Positions 46,060-46,090 of a DNA stretch of 46,090 bases are shown piece by piece. The first letter of the stretch is position 1; every line of letters begins with the position of its first letter. This DNA comes from Caulobacteraceae bacterium (GTDB taxonomy: Bacteria; Pseudomonadota; Alphaproteobacteria; Caulobacterales; Aquidulcibacteraceae), in the NCBI GenBank assembly GCA_016703335.1, contig JADJCG010000012.1, positions 1-46,090 of the forward strand, read 5' to 3'. The translations under genes and the position numbers were made by a program. A model generated the notes under the pieces. That model made no database searches. It had not been told where the DNA came from and was given only the letters and a program-made list of their open reading frames with translations.

Positions 46060-46090
46060 GCACGCCGATGAACAGCGATGAACGCCTTCG

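Noticed and set aside
1..46090. CRISPR array or Cas genes
   Set aside because: No regularly spaced direct repeats of 24-40 bases and no Cas motif were seen. The CAGTAA copies at 35868-35912 are too short and too few.

Overview
The window is a high-GC chromosomal segment that reads like an alphaproteobacterium, probably in or near the Caulobacterales (for example a Hyphomonadaceae/Terricaulis-like lineage). This placement is an inference from family content: ftsK next to amt and ubiH, a CnoX/LON-domain/Trm112/DUF971 string, a DUF6065 protein, a HAD-UbiA fusion and glycine-rich/DUF11 surface proteins. No 16S or marker search was possible. The most pervasive property is single-base indels. Almost every long gene, including essential-type genes such as ftsK, is split over two to many frames while its protein family stays recognisable across the breaks, and even the tRNA-Gly carries apparent indels. 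I read this as uncorrected long-read or draft assembly error, not as decay, so most broken genes are annotated as one CDS over the span of their fragments.

Layout. (1) 1-3970: a cold-shock protein with a damaged start, poorly resolved small hypotheticals including two diverged copies of one short reverse-strand ORF, a PEGA-like secreted protein and a large unrecognised protein. (2) 3979-17690: core chromosome. It has ftsK and amt (reverse), a UbiH-type monooxygenase, a short transglycosylase-domain protein and a HAD-UbiA fusion (forward), two 30-residue peptide genes, then a reverse-strand, partly translationally coupled block (ProX-type editing protein, CnoX-like thioredoxin, LON-domain protein, Trm112, DUF971, small hypothetical). 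A DUF6065 protein, a Tat-exported M19 peptidase-like protein and a DUF883-like membrane-anchored protein follow. (3) 17860-27150: tRNA-Gly(GCC) followed by a mobile island with all its genes on the reverse strand: DUF3363/VirD2-type relaxase, C-terminal remnant of a serine recombinase, a formylglycine-generating-enzyme-fold lipoprotein, two small hypotheticals, an HTH protein, TraF-type peptidase, ArdC, an SSB-like OB-fold protein and a long ParB-family protein. The intergenic gaps carry strong perfect stem-loops, two of them nested and flanking parB.

(4) 27561-35804: a signalling and exopolysaccharide region. A TPR-YaiO / HEAT-repeat / membrane GT2 operon sits among five response regulators (one atypical), one truncated regulator copy and an Hpt protein, with no histidine kinase in the window. 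(5) 36040-45604: five consecutive forward genes for secreted or outer-membrane proteins built from DUF11-like repeats. The largest (about 1500 residues) combines DUF11, a carboxypeptidase-regulatory-like domain, an invasin-like Ig domain and a long C-terminal beta-rich region that looks like an outer-membrane barrel. The operon is divergent from a NarL-type regulator and is preceded by an AT-rich region with three CAGTAA direct repeats and two inverted repeats. I consider this surface-structure operon, together with its regulator cluster, the best candidate in the window for an undescribed system. (6) 45626-46059: a SnoaL-like protein.
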